From NCBI RefSeq assembly GCF_000379665.1, contig NZ_KB903360.1, positions 126,175 through 190,174 of the forward strand: a stretch of DNA of 64,000 bases, read 5' to 3'. Shown here piece by piece: positions 7,879-17,942 of this stretch. Origin of the DNA: Butyricimonas synergistica DSM 23225. Lineage in GTDB: Bacteria; Bacteroidota; Bacteroidia; Bacteroidales; Marinifilaceae. The notes beneath the pieces were generated by a model, which was not told where the DNA came from, did not search any database, and was given only the letters and a program-made list of their open reading frames with translations. Each line of letters starts with the position of its first letter. The first letter of the stretch is position 1. A program made the position numbers and the translations under genes.

Positions 7879-10470
7879 TTACTTGTTCTCGAAAACAATC
7901 TTATCATCCTTCACGTCCACCACGATACGGCTATCCCGGGATACTTCCTCCGCCAATATCTGCTTAGACAAATCATTCAGTAAAGTACGCTGGATCACTC
8001 GTTTCACGGGACGTGCACCAAATTGCGGGTCATACCCGGCTTCGGCAAGCCATTCCACCGCTTTATCAGTAATCTCAATTGCGATACCGTTGTTCCCCAA
8101 CATCTTCTTGACACCATTGAATTGCAAGCGCACGATGTCCACGATCTCGGACTTCTTCAACGGTGCAAACATGATGATCTCGTCGATACGGTTCAGAAAC
8201 TCGGGACGAATCGTCTGTTTCAACATCTCGTAAACTTCCAGATTCGTCTTCTCCAACACCTCATCCCGGTTATTCTCGTCGATACCTTTCAGTTTATCCT
8301 GAATAATATGCGCACCGATATTCGAGGTCATAATGATAATCGTGTTTTTGAAATCGACCACCCGACCTTTATTATCAGTCAAACGCCCGTCATCCAAGAC
8401 TTGCAACAAGATATTGAACACGTCCGGATGCGCCTTCTCGATCTCGTCCAACAACACCACGGAATACGGTTTCCGCCGGACGGCTTCCGTCAACTGACCG
8501 CCCTCGTCGTATCCCACGTATCCCGGAGGCGCCCCGATCAATCGGGACACGGAATGCCGCTCCTGGTATTCGGACATATCGATACGAGTCATCAGCGATT
8601 CGTCATCAAACAGAAATTCCGCCAACGCCTTCGCCAACTCGGTCTTACCGACTCCCGTCGTTCCCAAGAAGATAAATGAACCGATCGGTCGCTTGGCATC
8701 CTGCAACCCGGCACGATTCCGCCGCACGGCGTCAGCCAAAGCCGTGATCGCCATTTCCTGACCGACCACCCGCTTGTGCAACTCGTCCTCCAAATGCAAC
8801 AACTTCTGCCGCTCGCTCTGCATCATCCGGCTAACAGGAATCCCCGTCCACCGGGAAACCACGGCGGCAATATCATCCTCCGTCACCTCTTCCCGGATCA
8901 ACGACTCCCCGTGCTTCATATCGGCAAGTTTCGCCTTCACCTCTTCAATCCGTTGCTCCGCTTGCTTAATTTTACCGTATCGCAACTCGGCGACCTTACC
9001 GTAATCTCCCTCGCGTTCAGCCCGGTCTGCCTCGAACCGGTATTGCTCGATCGCATCTTTGTTCTTCTGAATCTCGTCTATCAAAGAACGCTCGGATTCC
9101 CATTGGGCACGCAACTTCGTGCGCTCCTGGTTCAAATCAGCCAATTCTTTTTGTATCTCATCCAGTTTCTTACTTTTCCCTTCCCGCTTGATTGCCTCTT
9201 TCTCGATCTCCAACTGCTTGATCTTACGATCCAACTCGTCAATCTCTTCCGGCACGGAATTCATTTCCAACCGCAGACGGGCAGCAGCCTCGTCCACCAG
9301 GTCAATCGCTTTATCCGGCAAGAAACGATCGGAAATATACCTGTGTGACAACTCCACGGAAGCAATAATCGCATCATCCGTGATTCTCACTTTATGGTGA
9401 TTCTCGTAACGTTCCTTCAAACCACGCATGATACTGATCGCACTCATCACGTCCGGCTCGTTAATCATCACCTTCTGGAACCGGCGTTCCAATGCCTTGT
9501 CCTGCTCGAAATACTTTTGGTACTCGTTCAAGGTCGTCGCACCAATAGCACGCAAATCACCTCTTGCCAATGCGGGTTTCAAGATATTCGCCGCATCCAT
9601 GGCTCCGTCAGACTTCCCGGCTCCAACCAACGTGTGGATCTCATCGATAAACAAAATGATCTCCCCTTCCGAAGACAACACCTCGTTCACCACGGCTTTC
9701 AAACGTTCCTCGAACTCGCCCTTGTATTTCGCTCCCGCAATCAGGGCTCCCATATCCAAGGAATAAATATTCTTGGATGCTAAATTCGAGGGCACGTCCC
9801 CATTCACGATACGTTGAGCCAATCCCTCTGCAATCGCCGTCTTACCCACACCCGGCTCTCCTATCAGTATCGGGTTATTCTTCGTCCTCCGTGACAATAT
9901 CTGCAACACCCTACGGATTTCATCATCCCGCCCGATCACCGGGTCGAGTTTCCCGTTACGGGCACGTTCATTCAAATTGATCGCATACCTTCCCAAGGCG
10001 TCATAATTATCCTCCGCTGATGGGGAATTTACCTTCGACCCCTTCCGCAATTCATTAATTGCTTCACGGGTTTCTTTCTCGGTCATTCCCGCGTCTTTCA
10101 ACATCGCGGATACCGGATCTTTCACCGACAACAATCCCAAAAGAATATGTTCTAATGAAACATACTGGTCTCCCATCTCTCCCGCCAGTTTCGTGGCTTT
10201 CTCCAACACCTTGTTCGCCTCATCGGACAAATAGGGAGAACCTCCCGACACCTTCGGGTAAGCATCCACGATACGATCCAATGCCGCGACAACATTCCGG
10301 CTATTAATACCCAACTTGTTAAAAATAAAAGTGGTGATATTCTCACCTTTCTCCATTATTCCCTTCAACAAATGACCCGTCTCGATCGCTTGTTGACCTT
10401 TTTCCTGCGCCAGCTGCACTGCTGCCTGCACCGCCTCTTGCGACTTAATTGTATAATTATTCATATTCAT
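7879..10470 (-). CDS. clpB: ATP-dependent chaperone ClpB
   Basis: Hexameric AAA+ disaggregase that works with DnaK to rescue aggregated proteins. The 863-residue product has the N-terminal Clp repeat domain (about 1-145), first AAA+ domain with Walker [10 protein letters not shown] and Walker B ILFIDEIH, the long middle coiled coil (about 400-520, rich in E/K/R), and second AAA+ domain with GTTGVGKTE, ending in the small D2 domain ([13 protein letters not shown]). A GTG at 10482 opens the frame earlier, but ATG at 10470 gives the usual [14 protein letters not shown] start and has AAAGGAG 11 bases upstream. The 210 bases before it probably hold its promoter. Confidence 0.98.
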   Translation of the reverse strand: MNMNNYTIKSQEAVQAAVQLAQEKGQQAIETGHLLKGIMEKGENITTFIFNKLGINSRNVVAALDRIVDAYPKVSGGSPYLSDEANKVLEKATKLAGEMGDQYVSLEHILLGLLSVKDPVSAMLKDAGMTEKETREAINELRKGSKVNSPSAEDNYDALGRYAINLNERARNGKLDPVIGRDDEIRRVLQILSRRTKNNPILIGEPGVGKTAIAEGLAQRIVNGDVPSNLASKNIYSLDMGALIAGAKYKGEFEERLKAVVNEVLSSEGEIILFIDEIHTLVGAGKSDGAMDAANILKPALARGDLRAIGATTLNEYQKYFEQDKALERRFQKVMINEPDVMSAISIMRGLKERYENHHKVRITDDAIIASVELSHRYISDRFLPDKAIDLVDEAAARLRLEMNSVPEEIDELDRKIKQLEIEKEAIKREGKSKKLDEIQKELADLNQERTKLRAQWESERSLIDEIQKNKDAIEQYRFEADRAEREGDYGKVAELRYGKIKQAEQRIEEVKAKLADMKHGESLIREEVTEDDIAAVVSRWTGIPVSRMMQSERQKLLHLEDELHKRVVGQEMAITALADAVRRNRAGLQDAKRPIGSFIFLGTTGVGKTELAKALAEFLFDDESLMTRIDMSEYQERHSVSRLIGAPPGYVGYDEGGQLTEAVRRKPYSVVLLDEIEKAHPDVFNILLQVLDDGRLTDNKGRVVDFKNTIIIMTSNIGAHIIQDKLKGIDENNRDEVLEKTNLEVYEMLKQTIRPEFLNRIDEIIMFAPLKKSEIVDIVRLQFNGVKKMLGNNGIAIEITDKAVEWLAEAGYDPQFGARPVKRVIQRTLLNDLSKQILAEEVSRDSRIVVDVKDDKIVFENK

Positions 10471-10680
10471 AGTCTCAATCACTCCTTTCTGCCTTGGAAA
10501 TTACAAAGTATATACCGAAAGTTCCACCCAAAAGTTTCACGATTGAAAAACGAAATAAACAATCACACGATCTTCCTGTTAAACAAGCAGGAAAAGACCC
10601 GTCGAGAACCCATTCCTCAAAAAGAAAAAATTCCCGGCACATCTAATCATCTGTCATTTTGTCTTTAAATATACAATTAT

Positions 10681-11754
10681 TTATGTCAAAATGTCTTTCA
10701 TTTTCCATTCCCGCAACGTTTCCTCAAACGGGGGATAAGCTATCCCCTTTTCCGTGATAATAGCCGTGATCAAATCGGCAGAAGTCACGTCGAAAGCCGG
10801 GTTATAAACGTTCACTCTTTCCGGTGCCATTCGCCGGGTATACCATTTTTCCGTCACCTCCTCATGCGCCCGCTCCTCAATCTGAATCTGTTCCCCGGCA
10901 GGACATCCCAAATCAATCGTGGAAATAGGTCCCAGCACGTAAAACGGGATTCCGTAATATTTCGCCAACACCGCGACACCTGACGTCCCGATCTTGTTTG
11001 CCGTATCCCCGTTAGCCGCCACCCGGTCACACCCCACCAGCACGGCTTGCACCCGTCCTTGTTTCATGACCGACGATGCCATATTATCACAAATCAAAGT
11101 AACATCCACACCCGCCTTTTGCAGTTCGAAAGCTGTCAGACGCGCCCCCTGTAACAAAGGACGAGTCTCGTCAGCAAACACCGAGAAACCATACCCCCTC
11201 TCCTGCCCGAGATAAATCGGCGCTAACGCCGTCCCGTACTCGGACACCGCCAAATGTCCCGCATTGCAATGCGTGAGCAATCCCATTCCCGGTTTCAATA
11301 ACGACAACCCCCATTCACCAATACGACGGCAAGCCCCAGCATCTTCCGCACGAATAGCCTCAGCTTCCTCCCGTAACGCCTGTTTCCAAGCCTTCACATC
11401 CTCCTTCTGATGCCGCAATAGCCGAACCTCCATGCGATCCAGCGCCATGAACAAATTCACCGCCGTCGGACGAGAAGACGCCAAATACGCTTTTATTTTT
11501 ACAAACTTCCGGTAAAATTCCTCGAAACCAGCCACTACCACCTTCTGCATACACACCGAAATTCCGTAAGCGGCAGCAACCCCGATAGCCGGGGCTCCTC
11601 GCACTTTCAACGAATAAATCGCTTCCCAAATCTCCTCTGCCGTCTTCAACGCCAAATACACCTCCTGATTCGGCAATTGCGTCTGATCCAAAATTACCAA
11701 CGCCCCCTGCTCATAATCGGCACGAACGGTCACCATCGTAAACAAATTTCCCAT
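10681..11754 (-). CDS. mtnA: S-methyl-5-thioribose-1-phosphate isomerase MtnA
   Basis: Converts 5-methylthioribose-1-phosphate to the ribulose form in methionine salvage. Family motifs are clear: KVRGAPAIGVAAAYG near the N-terminus, SSRPTAVNLFMALDRM, LLTHCNAGHLA with the catalytic cysteine region, VFADETRPLLQGARLTAFEL, VLVGCDRVAANGDTANKIGT and NPAFDVTSADLI near the end. The frame opens at 11853 and would overlap the upstream gene; ATG at 11754 (357 residues) or 11736 better fits the family. No other methionine-salvage gene is adjacent. Confidence 0.93.
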   Translation of the reverse strand: MGNLFTMVTVRADYEQGALVILDQTQLPNQEVYLALKTAEEIWEAIYSLKVRGAPAIGVAAAYGISVCMQKVVVAGFEEFYRKFVKIKAYLASSRPTAVNLFMALDRMEVRLLRHQKEDVKAWKQALREEAEAIRAEDAGACRRIGEWGLSLLKPGMGLLTHCNAGHLAVSEYGTALAPIYLGQERGYGFSVFADETRPLLQGARLTAFELQKAGVDVTLICDNMASSVMKQGRVQAVLVGCDRVAANGDTANKIGTSGVAVLAKYYGIPFYVLGPISTIDLGCPAGEQIQIEERAHEEVTEKWYTRRMAPERVNVYNPAFDVTSADLITAIITEKGIAYPPFEETLREWKMKDILT

Positions 11755-11827
11755 GCTAAAAATAGTTTTCCGCGATATTAATAAAAAATGCCCGGCATCC
11801 CGTTCTAACCGACTTGAAATAATCTCA

Positions 11828-12895
11828 TCATCCCTCATTTTCAGCCATGGCATACTGCATCTTCAGCACGGCGATAACCTCTCTGACATTACTTATTTTT
11901 TGAGCCAAATGAGCATTTATTCCCGCAAAAGCATATCCCCTTTTCATATTTCCTTTAGCCGCGTTGAACAATGCTTTCATTATACAGTAAGGACTTTTAG
12001 AATAATCACAGGTCTTAATACAATGTTCAGGACAATTCTTCGGCACCTCCAACCCGGCTGCAACCCGATCGAGAAATTCACTTTTAATCGCCCGCCCCGG
12101 CATTCCCACCGGACTATTGATTATCTGAAGATCACCCTCTTGTGCAGCCAGATAAACCTGCTTAAAGGCATCCGACGCATCACATTCCTCCGTAGTAACA
12201 AAGAGAGTTCCCATCTGCACGCCGGACGCCCCCAACTCGAAAAAATGATATATATCCCTTCCGGAAGAAATTCCTCCTGCCGCAATAACCGGTATCACTT
12301 TCATTTTCCGGTATGAGGCTACAGTTTTTACGACTTCCGGAATTATTTTTTCCAAAGAATACGCTTCATCAAATATCTGCTCCCTCTTGAATCCCAGATG
12401 CCCTCCGGCTTTCGGTCCTTCCACGACGATAGCATCCGGCAGGTAATTATAATTATTGTGCCACTTGTCACAAATAATCTTTGCCGCACGTGCCGACGAA
12501 ACAATCGGCACCAACTTCGTTTTACTACCGGGAATCAGATACGAGGGCAAGTCCAACGGGAGCCCCGCCCCTGAAAAAATAATATCCACTTCTTCCTCCA
12601 TCGCCGTGCGAACCATATCCGCAAAGTTGGTTAAAGCCACCATAATATTAACACCCACAACACCCTTCGTCCTCTCTCTGGCTAAACGGAATTCCTCCTT
12701 TAACCCCCAAATACAATTTTGGAAAAAATTACCGTGTCCCGTGTAAATAAGCCCTAAGCCCGCACATGATATTACACCGATCCCGCCTTCATTTGCAACG
12801 GCTGAAGCCAGCCCCGAAAGGGATATCCCGACACCCATGCCACCTTGAATAATAGGCAGTTTTATCTCCATGCCTCCGATAAATAAAGATTTCAT
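11828..12895 (-). CDS. nitronate monooxygenase / FabK-like flavoprotein
   Basis: FMN-dependent TIM-barrel protein of the 2-nitropropane dioxygenase family, which includes nitronate monooxygenases and enoyl-ACP reductase FabK; the substrate here cannot be told. Visible motifs: PIIQGGMGVGIS and GGIGVIS at the N-terminus, FSGAGLPLDLP, VEGPKAGGHLGF (flavin and catalytic region), IPVIAAGGI and GASGVQMGTLFV (phosphate binding). A cysteine-rich segment CPEHCIKTCDYSKSPYC near residue 310 is also seen in Bacteroidetes and clostridial members. The frame opens at 12958; the ATG pair at 12898/12895 gives the normal N-terminus. It lies 73 bases before mtnA on the same strand. Confidence 0.88.
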   Translation of the reverse strand: MKSLFIGGMEIKLPIIQGGMGVGISLSGLASAVANEGGIGVISCAGLGLIYTGHGNFFQNCIWGLKEEFRLARERTKGVVGVNIMVALTNFADMVRTAMEEEVDIIFSGAGLPLDLPSYLIPGSKTKLVPIVSSARAAKIICDKWHNNYNYLPDAIVVEGPKAGGHLGFKREQIFDEAYSLEKIIPEVVKTVASYRKMKVIPVIAAGGISSGRDIYHFFELGASGVQMGTLFVTTEECDASDAFKQVYLAAQEGDLQIINSPVGMPGRAIKSEFLDRVAAGLEVPKNCPEHCIKTCDYSKSPYCIMKALFNAAKGNMKRGYAFAGINAHLAQKISNVREVIAVLKMQYAMAENEG

Positions 12896-13015
12896 CATAT
12901 TTGTAAAACAAGTTAATACTTTAAACAAATAAGCCGGTCTTGAAGTCGATTTTGACAATGGAGATATCCGTTAAGCCACGGCGGAACAAAGCATTGAGAA
13001 GAAAGATACAATATA

Positions 13016-13033
13016 AACTTGATTGCTCAAGTT
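13016..13033. promoter_or_regulatory. perfect 7-bp inverted repeat upstream of the flavoprotein gene
   Basis: AACTTGA-TTGC-TCAAGTT lies about 120 bases before the flavoprotein start. It may be an operator; no other evidence supports this. Confidence 0.3.
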
Positions 13034-13071
13034 GTAAATATACAGAATAAAATTGACCGTTTATCAAATTC

Positions 13072-13100
13072 TTATAATTATTCTTCAAAGAATATTATAA
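13072..13100 (-). terminator. candidate hairpin downstream of the toroid gene
   Basis: TTATAA, TATTCTT, loop CA, AAGAATA, TTATAA form a thirteen-base-pair stem with one bulged T, starting 26 bases after the toroid stop. There is no clear U-tract, so termination is uncertain. Confidence 0.4.
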
Positions 13101-13125
13101 TACCTGAAAACAGCATTTATCGCAA

Positions 13126-14178
13126 TTACAAATTTTCGGGCATACAAAGCCTTGCCATCAGGTAAGAAACCGTTGATTCCGCCCCCTGGTTTAAATTTAT
13201 ATTGCATTCTTCCAAGCCATCATAACATCCCCCGGTGGAAGGATTATAGACAATCTGGTGAAGATGGTTATTCCCCAAGAACCAGTTGAAAGCGATTCTC
13301 CGTTTCATCAAAAACTCCTTATCCCCGAACACGGAATAAAAAGTAGACAGTGCGATCACGGTACCGGCAATATCCACGGGTTGTTCACCATAGGTTTTCC
13401 CGCGAACCGATTTTTGAAGCCATCCCTGGTTAGAAACAACTTTTATCTGTTCCCCCTCAAATAAAATATCAAGTAAAAAATGGAACGACTCTTCGGCAAC
13501 ATCCTTGTACGTTTCGCTCTTAATGACCCGATACGCGTACAACAGGCTTTCCGGAAGCACGTTATTATCATACGTCAGGTAAGCTTCGAACCATCTCCAA
13601 TCCTCCTCACGACTTTGCCGGTAACAACGGATCAACCTATCAGCCAGAACCGTGATAAGCCCGACCACTTCTTTCGAGGGAAACGTCTGTTGGAAACAAG
13701 ACAACCCCTTGATGGCGAATGCCATACTTCTCGGCGATCGCATCTTCAGGATCATATCAAATGTCTGCTCGAAAATCTCGATCGCGTCTTCCGTCCACAC
13801 GACCGGAAACTTACCCCCGTGCGAAACAAAATATCCCAACGCATATATAGCCCGGGCATTACTGTCTTCCAGTCCGACCTCATCATTCTGGGAAGTAAAC
13901 GCGAGGTCTTTATCCGTGTAATTCAGAAAAGAACCGTCCGGTTGTTGGCAATACCTGATAAAATCAAGATATTTCTTTATATATGTTTCACACGACATAT
14001 CCTTCATTTCAACATATACCCGGCACAAGGCTATCAACGCGCGGGCGTTATCATCCAAGGTATAGCCCGAACGAATATCCGGGCGGTTTCCCCTCGAAAA
14101 TTGAATCATCGCGAAAGAACGAGTCATTCTTTTTACATGATCCGTCTTGACCGGAGGCAAAGAATAAATCAATTCCAC
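13126..14178 (-). CDS. alpha/alpha-toroid domain, probable 3' half of a split glycosyltransferase gene
   Basis: A 350-residue helical, repeat-like protein with SGYTLDDNARALIALCR, the QPDGSFLNY block, LEDSNARAIYALGY, DWRWFEAYLTYDNNVLPESLLYA and QPVDIAGTVIALSTFY, typical of the alpha/alpha-toroid domains that accompany Bacteroidetes GT4 glycosyltransferases and GH130 enzymes. No ATG begins it: the frame is closed by a TGA six codons upstream, and GTG at 14178 is the only initiation codon there. That GTG lies in mobile-element DNA. Removing the element (14175-22832) joins this frame directly to the GT4 protein (…AEKLI-YSLPPVK…). I therefore read it as the C-terminal half of one original protein of about 735 residues. 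Whether it is still translated is unknown. Confidence 0.75.
   Translation of the reverse strand: MELIYSLPPVKTDHVKRMTRSFAMIQFSRGNRPDIRSGYTLDDNARALIALCRVYVEMKDMSCETYIKKYLDFIRYCQQPDGSFLNYTDKDLAFTSQNDEVGLEDSNARAIYALGYFVSHGGKFPVVWTEDAIEIFEQTFDMILKMRSPRSMAFAIKGLSCFQQTFPSKEVVGLITVLADRLIRCYRQSREEDWRWFEAYLTYDNNVLPESLLYAYRVIKSETYKDVAEESFHFLLDILFEGEQIKVVSNQGWLQKSVRGKTYGEQPVDIAGTVIALSTFYSVFGDKEFLMKRRIAFNWFLGNNHLHQIVYNPSTGGCYDGLEECNINLNQGAESTVSYLMARLCMPENL
14166..14174. repeat. left attachment-site core (attL)
   Basis: AAATCAATT, repeated identically at 22824-22832. Outside sequence on this side (toroid gene) and on the other side (GT4 gene) join in frame when one copy and the intervening DNA are removed. 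Confidence 0.7.
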
Positions 14179-14304
14179 ATGAAGATTCGGAGGTCAAAAC
14201 GACGGCAAACGGAAGCAAAAGTTAGCGTTATAAAATACTGATTTACAGGATATAATTTTTAACAAACCGAAATTTTGGCTATTGGCGAATCGTCCTTTTT
14301 GGAG

Positions 14305-14312
14305 TAATTTTG
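14305..14312 (+). promoter_or_regulatory. promoter -7 element for the element's first gene
   Basis: TAATTTTG is a perfect TAnnTTTG; ATTG 20 bases upstream (near 14281) can serve as the -33 element. It lies about 98 bases before the HTH gene. Confidence 0.5.
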
Positions 14313-14393
14313 TACCGCCATTGTACCACGTGAGAGGGGTCGCACGGCACGACATCCTTTCAACAGCGTGCAACAATGTTCAACAGTGTGCAA
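14311..14393 (+). repeat. paired direct repeats at the left end of the element
   Basis: TGTACCGC (14311) and TGTACCAC (14322) are spaced 11 bases apart; TTCAACAGCGTGCAA (14359) and TTCAACAGTGTGCAA (14379) are spaced 20 bases apart. Their position between attL and the integrase suggests arm-type sites for integrase or excisionase. Confidence 0.5.
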
Positions 14394-14409
14394 ATAAATT
14401 TCTTCGATT

Positions 14410-15231
14410 ATGGACCGTCATATTAAACAGAATTTAACGGGTCAGTCCCATTCAGAATGGGATATGCCAAGCAAGCCGTTCCTCACCATTGGAGAGGTGG
14501 CGAACCTTCTGCAAGTGAGCAACAGAACCGTGTACAACTTGATATACAAGGGTACACTCAGAGCTTGCAAGATAACGTATCACATTACGCTAATCACCAA
14601 AGAGGATTTCTTCTTGATGATTAAGGAAACAACCTACTGCAAGCGCAATACTTCGATATTCGCCAAGCAGATAAAAAAGAATAAAGAGAAGATGAAAGCA
14701 GACATACAGAATACAGACAAGGTTTCTTCTTTTCAACAAGAGGGAAAGAAGAAAACAAAGAGCAACCCCACAAAACGGCAGCTCATACCATCGACCAACT
14801 ACAAACAATCCGTGCGTGACACATTCACGGAAGATAAAAATGTCGGTGGAGACCTTTATACAATGGCTGAGATTTGCCAAAAGTTCAATTATACCTATGG
14901 GCGGTTTTACAACCTCCGTATGCGTTACTCTATCCCTTGTGTCAAAGCCAATTCAACCAAGTGCTTCCCCAAAGCGGAAGTGGACAAGGCTATGGCAGAA
15001 GAAAGTGAACGGCTGGGCACTAATCTGACCGAGCATTGGTATTCCTGTTTCGACATTATGCGTCTGTTCGGTTTGGGAAAGACCCAAGTCCGCAGGTTCG
15101 CCCTCACTCATGGGGTCAGAACCAAGCGCATACACGGCAACCGCCTGTACTATCTCAAAGCGGATTGGGATGCCGCCCGAAAGGTATCAGAGCGGAAAAG
15201 CGCAAGCACGAAAGCCAAACGTGAAGTATAG
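14410..15231 (+). CDS. multi-HTH DNA-binding protein of mobile element
   Basis: A 273-residue protein with an N-terminal MerR/excisionase-type helix-turn-helix (about residues 25-60, TIGEVANLLQVSNRTVYNLI), a lysine-rich linker (85-125), and two further HTH-like segments (YTMAEICQKFNYTYGRFYNLR near 147 and SCFDIMRLFGLGKTQVRRFA near 215). Such proteins precede the integrase gene in Bacteroidetes mobilizable elements and probably act in excision or its regulation. It ends 39 bases before the integrase gene. The number of separate HTH units is my reading of the pattern. Confidence 0.7.
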   Translation: MDRHIKQNLTGQSHSEWDMPSKPFLTIGEVANLLQVSNRTVYNLIYKGTLRACKITYHITLITKEDFFLMIKETTYCKRNTSIFAKQIKKNKEKMKADIQNTDKVSSFQQEGKKKTKSNPTKRQLIPSTNYKQSVRDTFTEDKNVGGDLYTMAEICQKFNYTYGRFYNLRMRYSIPCVKANSTKCFPKAEVDKAMAEESERLGTNLTEHWYSCFDIMRLFGLGKTQVRRFALTHGVRTKRIHGNRLYYLKADWDAARKVSERKSASTKAKREV

Positions 15232-15270
15232 CATCCCCTTAACAAGAGCAATAATCAAAACATCAAAGAT

Positions 15271-16377
15271 ATGACAAACATTTGTACAAAGGTAACGGTC
15301 AGAAAACGACCTATCAAGAATGGGCAGGTGTCGCTTTATTTGGATTTCTACCCACCTATCAGACACCCTAAGACAGGCAAACCGACAAGACGTGAATATC
15401 TCGGCATCTACATCTATGCCAACCCGTCAGAGAAATTTGAGGTGGAGTTCAACAAGACCATGCTCCGCAATGCGGAACTAATCAAGTGCAAGAGAACCGA
15501 AGCCATCATCAATGAGGAGTTTGGCTTTCTTGACCACAACAGGGGCAAGGAGAGTTTCTTGGAATACTTCCGCTCAAAGATGGCGGACGATGATAATTTC
15601 AGAAATTGGAATACCGCCTACAAGCACTTTGAGAAGTATTGCGGTGGCAGTTGCACGTTCAATGACCTATCAGTGGACTTCTGTCAAGGCTACCTCACTT
15701 ATATGCTCTCACTCACCACACAGAACAAGAGCAAGATGATGGCTTCCACCGCCAACAACAATCTGAACAAGTTGAAATGCGTGTTGCGCCAGGCATACGA
15801 GGAAAGATGTATCAAGGAAAATATCGCCCCACGGCTGAAACACGCCAAAGAAGCCAATACAAAGCGTGAGTTCCTGACCCTTGACGAGGTGAAAATGCTT
15901 GCGAACACTCCTTGTGAGAAACCTGTTATAAGGTCGGCTGCTCTCTTTTCTTGCCTTACTGGGTTGCGCATAAGTGACATCATCCGTTTGCAGTGGGAGA
16001 ACATCATCAAGGGTGCTGATGGTGGCTGGTGTATGCACATTGTAACCAAGAAAACGAGGACGGAAGCCGTGCTGCCATTGTCTGAAGAAGCCCTTGCCCT
16101 GTGTGGTGAACGCACAGAGGGACAAGTATTCAAGGGACTGACACAAACCATTCTCCCTTTATATCTCAAAGATTGGATTAAGTCGGCTGGGATTACGAAA
16201 CACATTACTTTTCACGGGTTTAGACACACCTATGCCACCTTGCAACTGGCTGCCGGTACCGACTTGTACACCATATCAAAGATGCTTACTCATAGCAATG
16301 TCGGAACGACACAGGTTTATGCCGATGTGGTGAACGACTTGAAGCGCAAGGCTTCCGAACAGATAACACTCAAATAG
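15271..16377 (+). CDS. tyrosine recombinase/integrase
   Basis: Site-specific recombinase of the Bacteroidetes phage/transposon integrase type, 368 residues. It has an N-terminal arm-binding region (TVRKRPIKNGQVSLYLDFYPP), a SAM-like core-binding domain (about 95-190) and a catalytic domain with R233 (TGLRISD), K260/261, H315-x-x-R318 (HGFRHTYATL), H341 (LTHSNVG) and nucleophile Y350. All expected catalytic residues are present, so the enzyme looks functional. It is the best candidate for the recombination between AAATCAATT sites that placed the element here. Confidence 0.93.
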   Translation: MTNICTKVTVRKRPIKNGQVSLYLDFYPPIRHPKTGKPTRREYLGIYIYANPSEKFEVEFNKTMLRNAELIKCKRTEAIINEEFGFLDHNRGKESFLEYFRSKMADDDNFRNWNTAYKHFEKYCGGSCTFNDLSVDFCQGYLTYMLSLTTQNKSKMMASTANNNLNKLKCVLRQAYEERCIKENIAPRLKHAKEANTKREFLTLDEVKMLANTPCEKPVIRSAALFSCLTGLRISDIIRLQWENIIKGADGGWCMHIVTKKTRTEAVLPLSEEALALCGERTEGQVFKGLTQTILPLYLKDWIKSAGITKHITFHGFRHTYATLQLAAGTDLYTISKMLTHSNVGTTQVYADVVNDLKRKASEQITLK

Positions 16378-16396
16378 TAACACAAAACATAGATAT

Positions 16397-16783
16397 ATGG
16401 ACAACATCACATTTGAACAGTTACCGCAGGCGGTATCTCTTTTGATTGAACGTGTCGGACAGCTTACAAGCAAAGTGGAGGAAGCATTGGGCAAGAATGA
16501 CAATCCACAGAGCAGAAAACACAAGTTGCTGACATTGGATGAGGTGGCTGTATTGCTCAACAAATCCGCATCCACCATTTATACAATGACTTCAGAGAAG
16601 CGCATACCATACCATAAACAAGGAAACAAACTCTATTTCTTTGAAGATGAAATCATCCATTGGATTGAGCAGGGCGGAACATCGGGAACAGGTTGCGAGG
16701 AGGATTTCAACAAACGGCTTGAATCCTTGCGGAGTGGCAAGAAGCGCAAGCCGAGTTCTCTGAAAACTGAAACGAACAATTAA
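16397..16783 (+). CDS. excisionase-like HTH protein
   Basis: A 128-residue protein with an N-terminal coiled-coil-like stretch (LIERVGQLTSKVEEALGK) and a MerR/HTH_17 excisionase domain at about residues 50-95 (LTLDEVAVLLNKSASTIYTMT, then RIPYHKQGNKLYFFEDEI). It starts 20 bases after the integrase stop, in the place where recombination directionality factors usually sit. Role in excision is inferred from family and context. Confidence 0.8.
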   Translation: MDNITFEQLPQAVSLLIERVGQLTSKVEEALGKNDNPQSRKHKLLTLDEVAVLLNKSASTIYTMTSEKRIPYHKQGNKLYFFEDEIIHWIEQGGTSGTGCEEDFNKRLESLRSGKKRKPSSLKTETNN

Positions 16784-16797
16784 ATGCAGGAGGAAAT

Positions 16798-17145
16798 ATG
16801 AACAAGGACACTTTAATAGCCATCATCACAAATCAAGACCCCAAACTGGCACAGGCGGTCAGCAAAATGGTTGATTATATCCAAGACAGATGGGCAGCAC
16901 CATATCCCAGCAAGGAACAGACGGAAGCGGTCAATGACTACCTCCGTTCTGTCCATGCGGACAAAGGCGGTGCATTGAATGAAACCGACATCGCCCACCG
17001 CAAGATAGCATCACAAAAAATAACCATCAATGCCATCCGTTTGCTTGACCATGACCAGCTCGACCGTCTGCAAGACGTACTGAACCACATAGCAGAGGAC
17101 AGGGAGTATTATATGCCCGAAAGGAGATACGGCATGGGCAGATAG
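16798..17145 (+). CDS. uncharacterised mobile-element protein
   Basis: A 115-residue soluble, probably helical protein that I cannot assign. It has no signal peptide or membrane segment; the second half is charged (ETDIAHRKIASQKITINAIRLLDHDQLDRLQDVL). It follows the excisionase-like gene by 14 bases and has an unusually strong Shine-Dalgarno sequence, AGGAGGAAAT, immediately before the ATG, atypical for Bacteroidetes and suggestive of high translation or foreign origin. Confidence 0.75.
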   Translation: MNKDTLIAIITNQDPKLAQAVSKMVDYIQDRWAAPYPSKEQTEAVNDYLRSVHADKGGALNETDIAHRKIASQKITINAIRLLDHDQLDRLQDVLNHIAEDREYYMPERRYGMGR

Positions 17146-17177
17146 CAGACCATTGTAACACCATCATATCATTGATT

Positions 17178-17876
17178 ATGGACACCAAGAAACAGAACAT
17201 ACATTACTGCACCATCCTGTCATCCGAACAATGGATTTTTCTTTTGGAAAGCAAATCATCCGTGAACCGATACAAGTGCCTGTACAGGCTGATGTCCGAA
17301 GCCGTGCGGACAAAGACCGTTTATAGCATCAAAGGAATAAAGATTGCTTTGGAGGTGGGACAGGTCGCAACCTCCGATGTGGAGTTAGCCGAATACTTGG
17401 GCTGTAACCGCAAGACCATCGGCAAACTCATAGACAGTTTTAACAGGCTCGGTATGCTGACCACCCGAACCAACAATCGAACTTCCGTTCATACCTTGCA
17501 TTTCCTCACAGGCTGGTATGTCGATGGCGTTCTTCTGACCAATCCCCATTATGTCAGACCTTCGGCTACCGCCAAAGGACAGACAGGCGATATACGGACA
17601 CCTGCCACCGACACATCTTTTTCTTTTGGTGGGCAATGTAATGACCAACGGCATGAACAGGAAGCGGACAGCACAAAGTGCGATACATTCCCTCTTTCTT
17701 CTTCCCTTTGTTCGTCTGAAACTCCCGACCTGCCACCTCCGAACTTTTTTGATGAGGAAGAAACGGACAATCCCCATATCATTGACTATGGGGATAGACC
17801 GTTAGACAGCATCCCCACGGAGAGCCATAAAAAGGCGCAGGACGGCACGAATGACGGCGAGGCTATCCCGACATAG
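17178..17876 (+). CDS. winged-helix/HTH accessory protein of mobile element
   Basis: About 232 residues. The N-terminal half has a replication- or regulation-type winged helix: RYKCLYRLMSEAV, then SDVELAEYLGCNRKTIGKLIDSFNRLGMLTT at about 70-100. The C-terminal half is low-complexity, polar and proline-rich and probably disordered. ATG at 17178 is preferred over TTG at 17172. It is the last gene before the hairpin region and the relaxase, so a role in element regulation or transfer is plausible but unproven. Confidence 0.65.
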   Translation: MDTKKQNIHYCTILSSEQWIFLLESKSSVNRYKCLYRLMSEAVRTKTVYSIKGIKIALEVGQVATSDVELAEYLGCNRKTIGKLIDSFNRLGMLTTRTNNRTSVHTLHFLTGWYVDGVLLTNPHYVRPSATAKGQTGDIRTPATDTSFSFGGQCNDQRHEQEADSTKCDTFPLSSSLCSSETPDLPPPNFFDEEETDNPHIIDYGDRPLDSIPTESHKKAQDGTNDGEAIPT

Positions 17877-17942
17877 ATGCAAGTGAAGACGGGCGCAAAA
17901 AGCGGAATTTCAAGCGGTACTCCGTTGTCGTGGAGTGACTGA

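Noticed and set aside
8023-8679. 218-codon plus-strand frame opposite clpB
   Set aside because: Antisense shadow of a highly conserved gene; no independent start signals or motifs.
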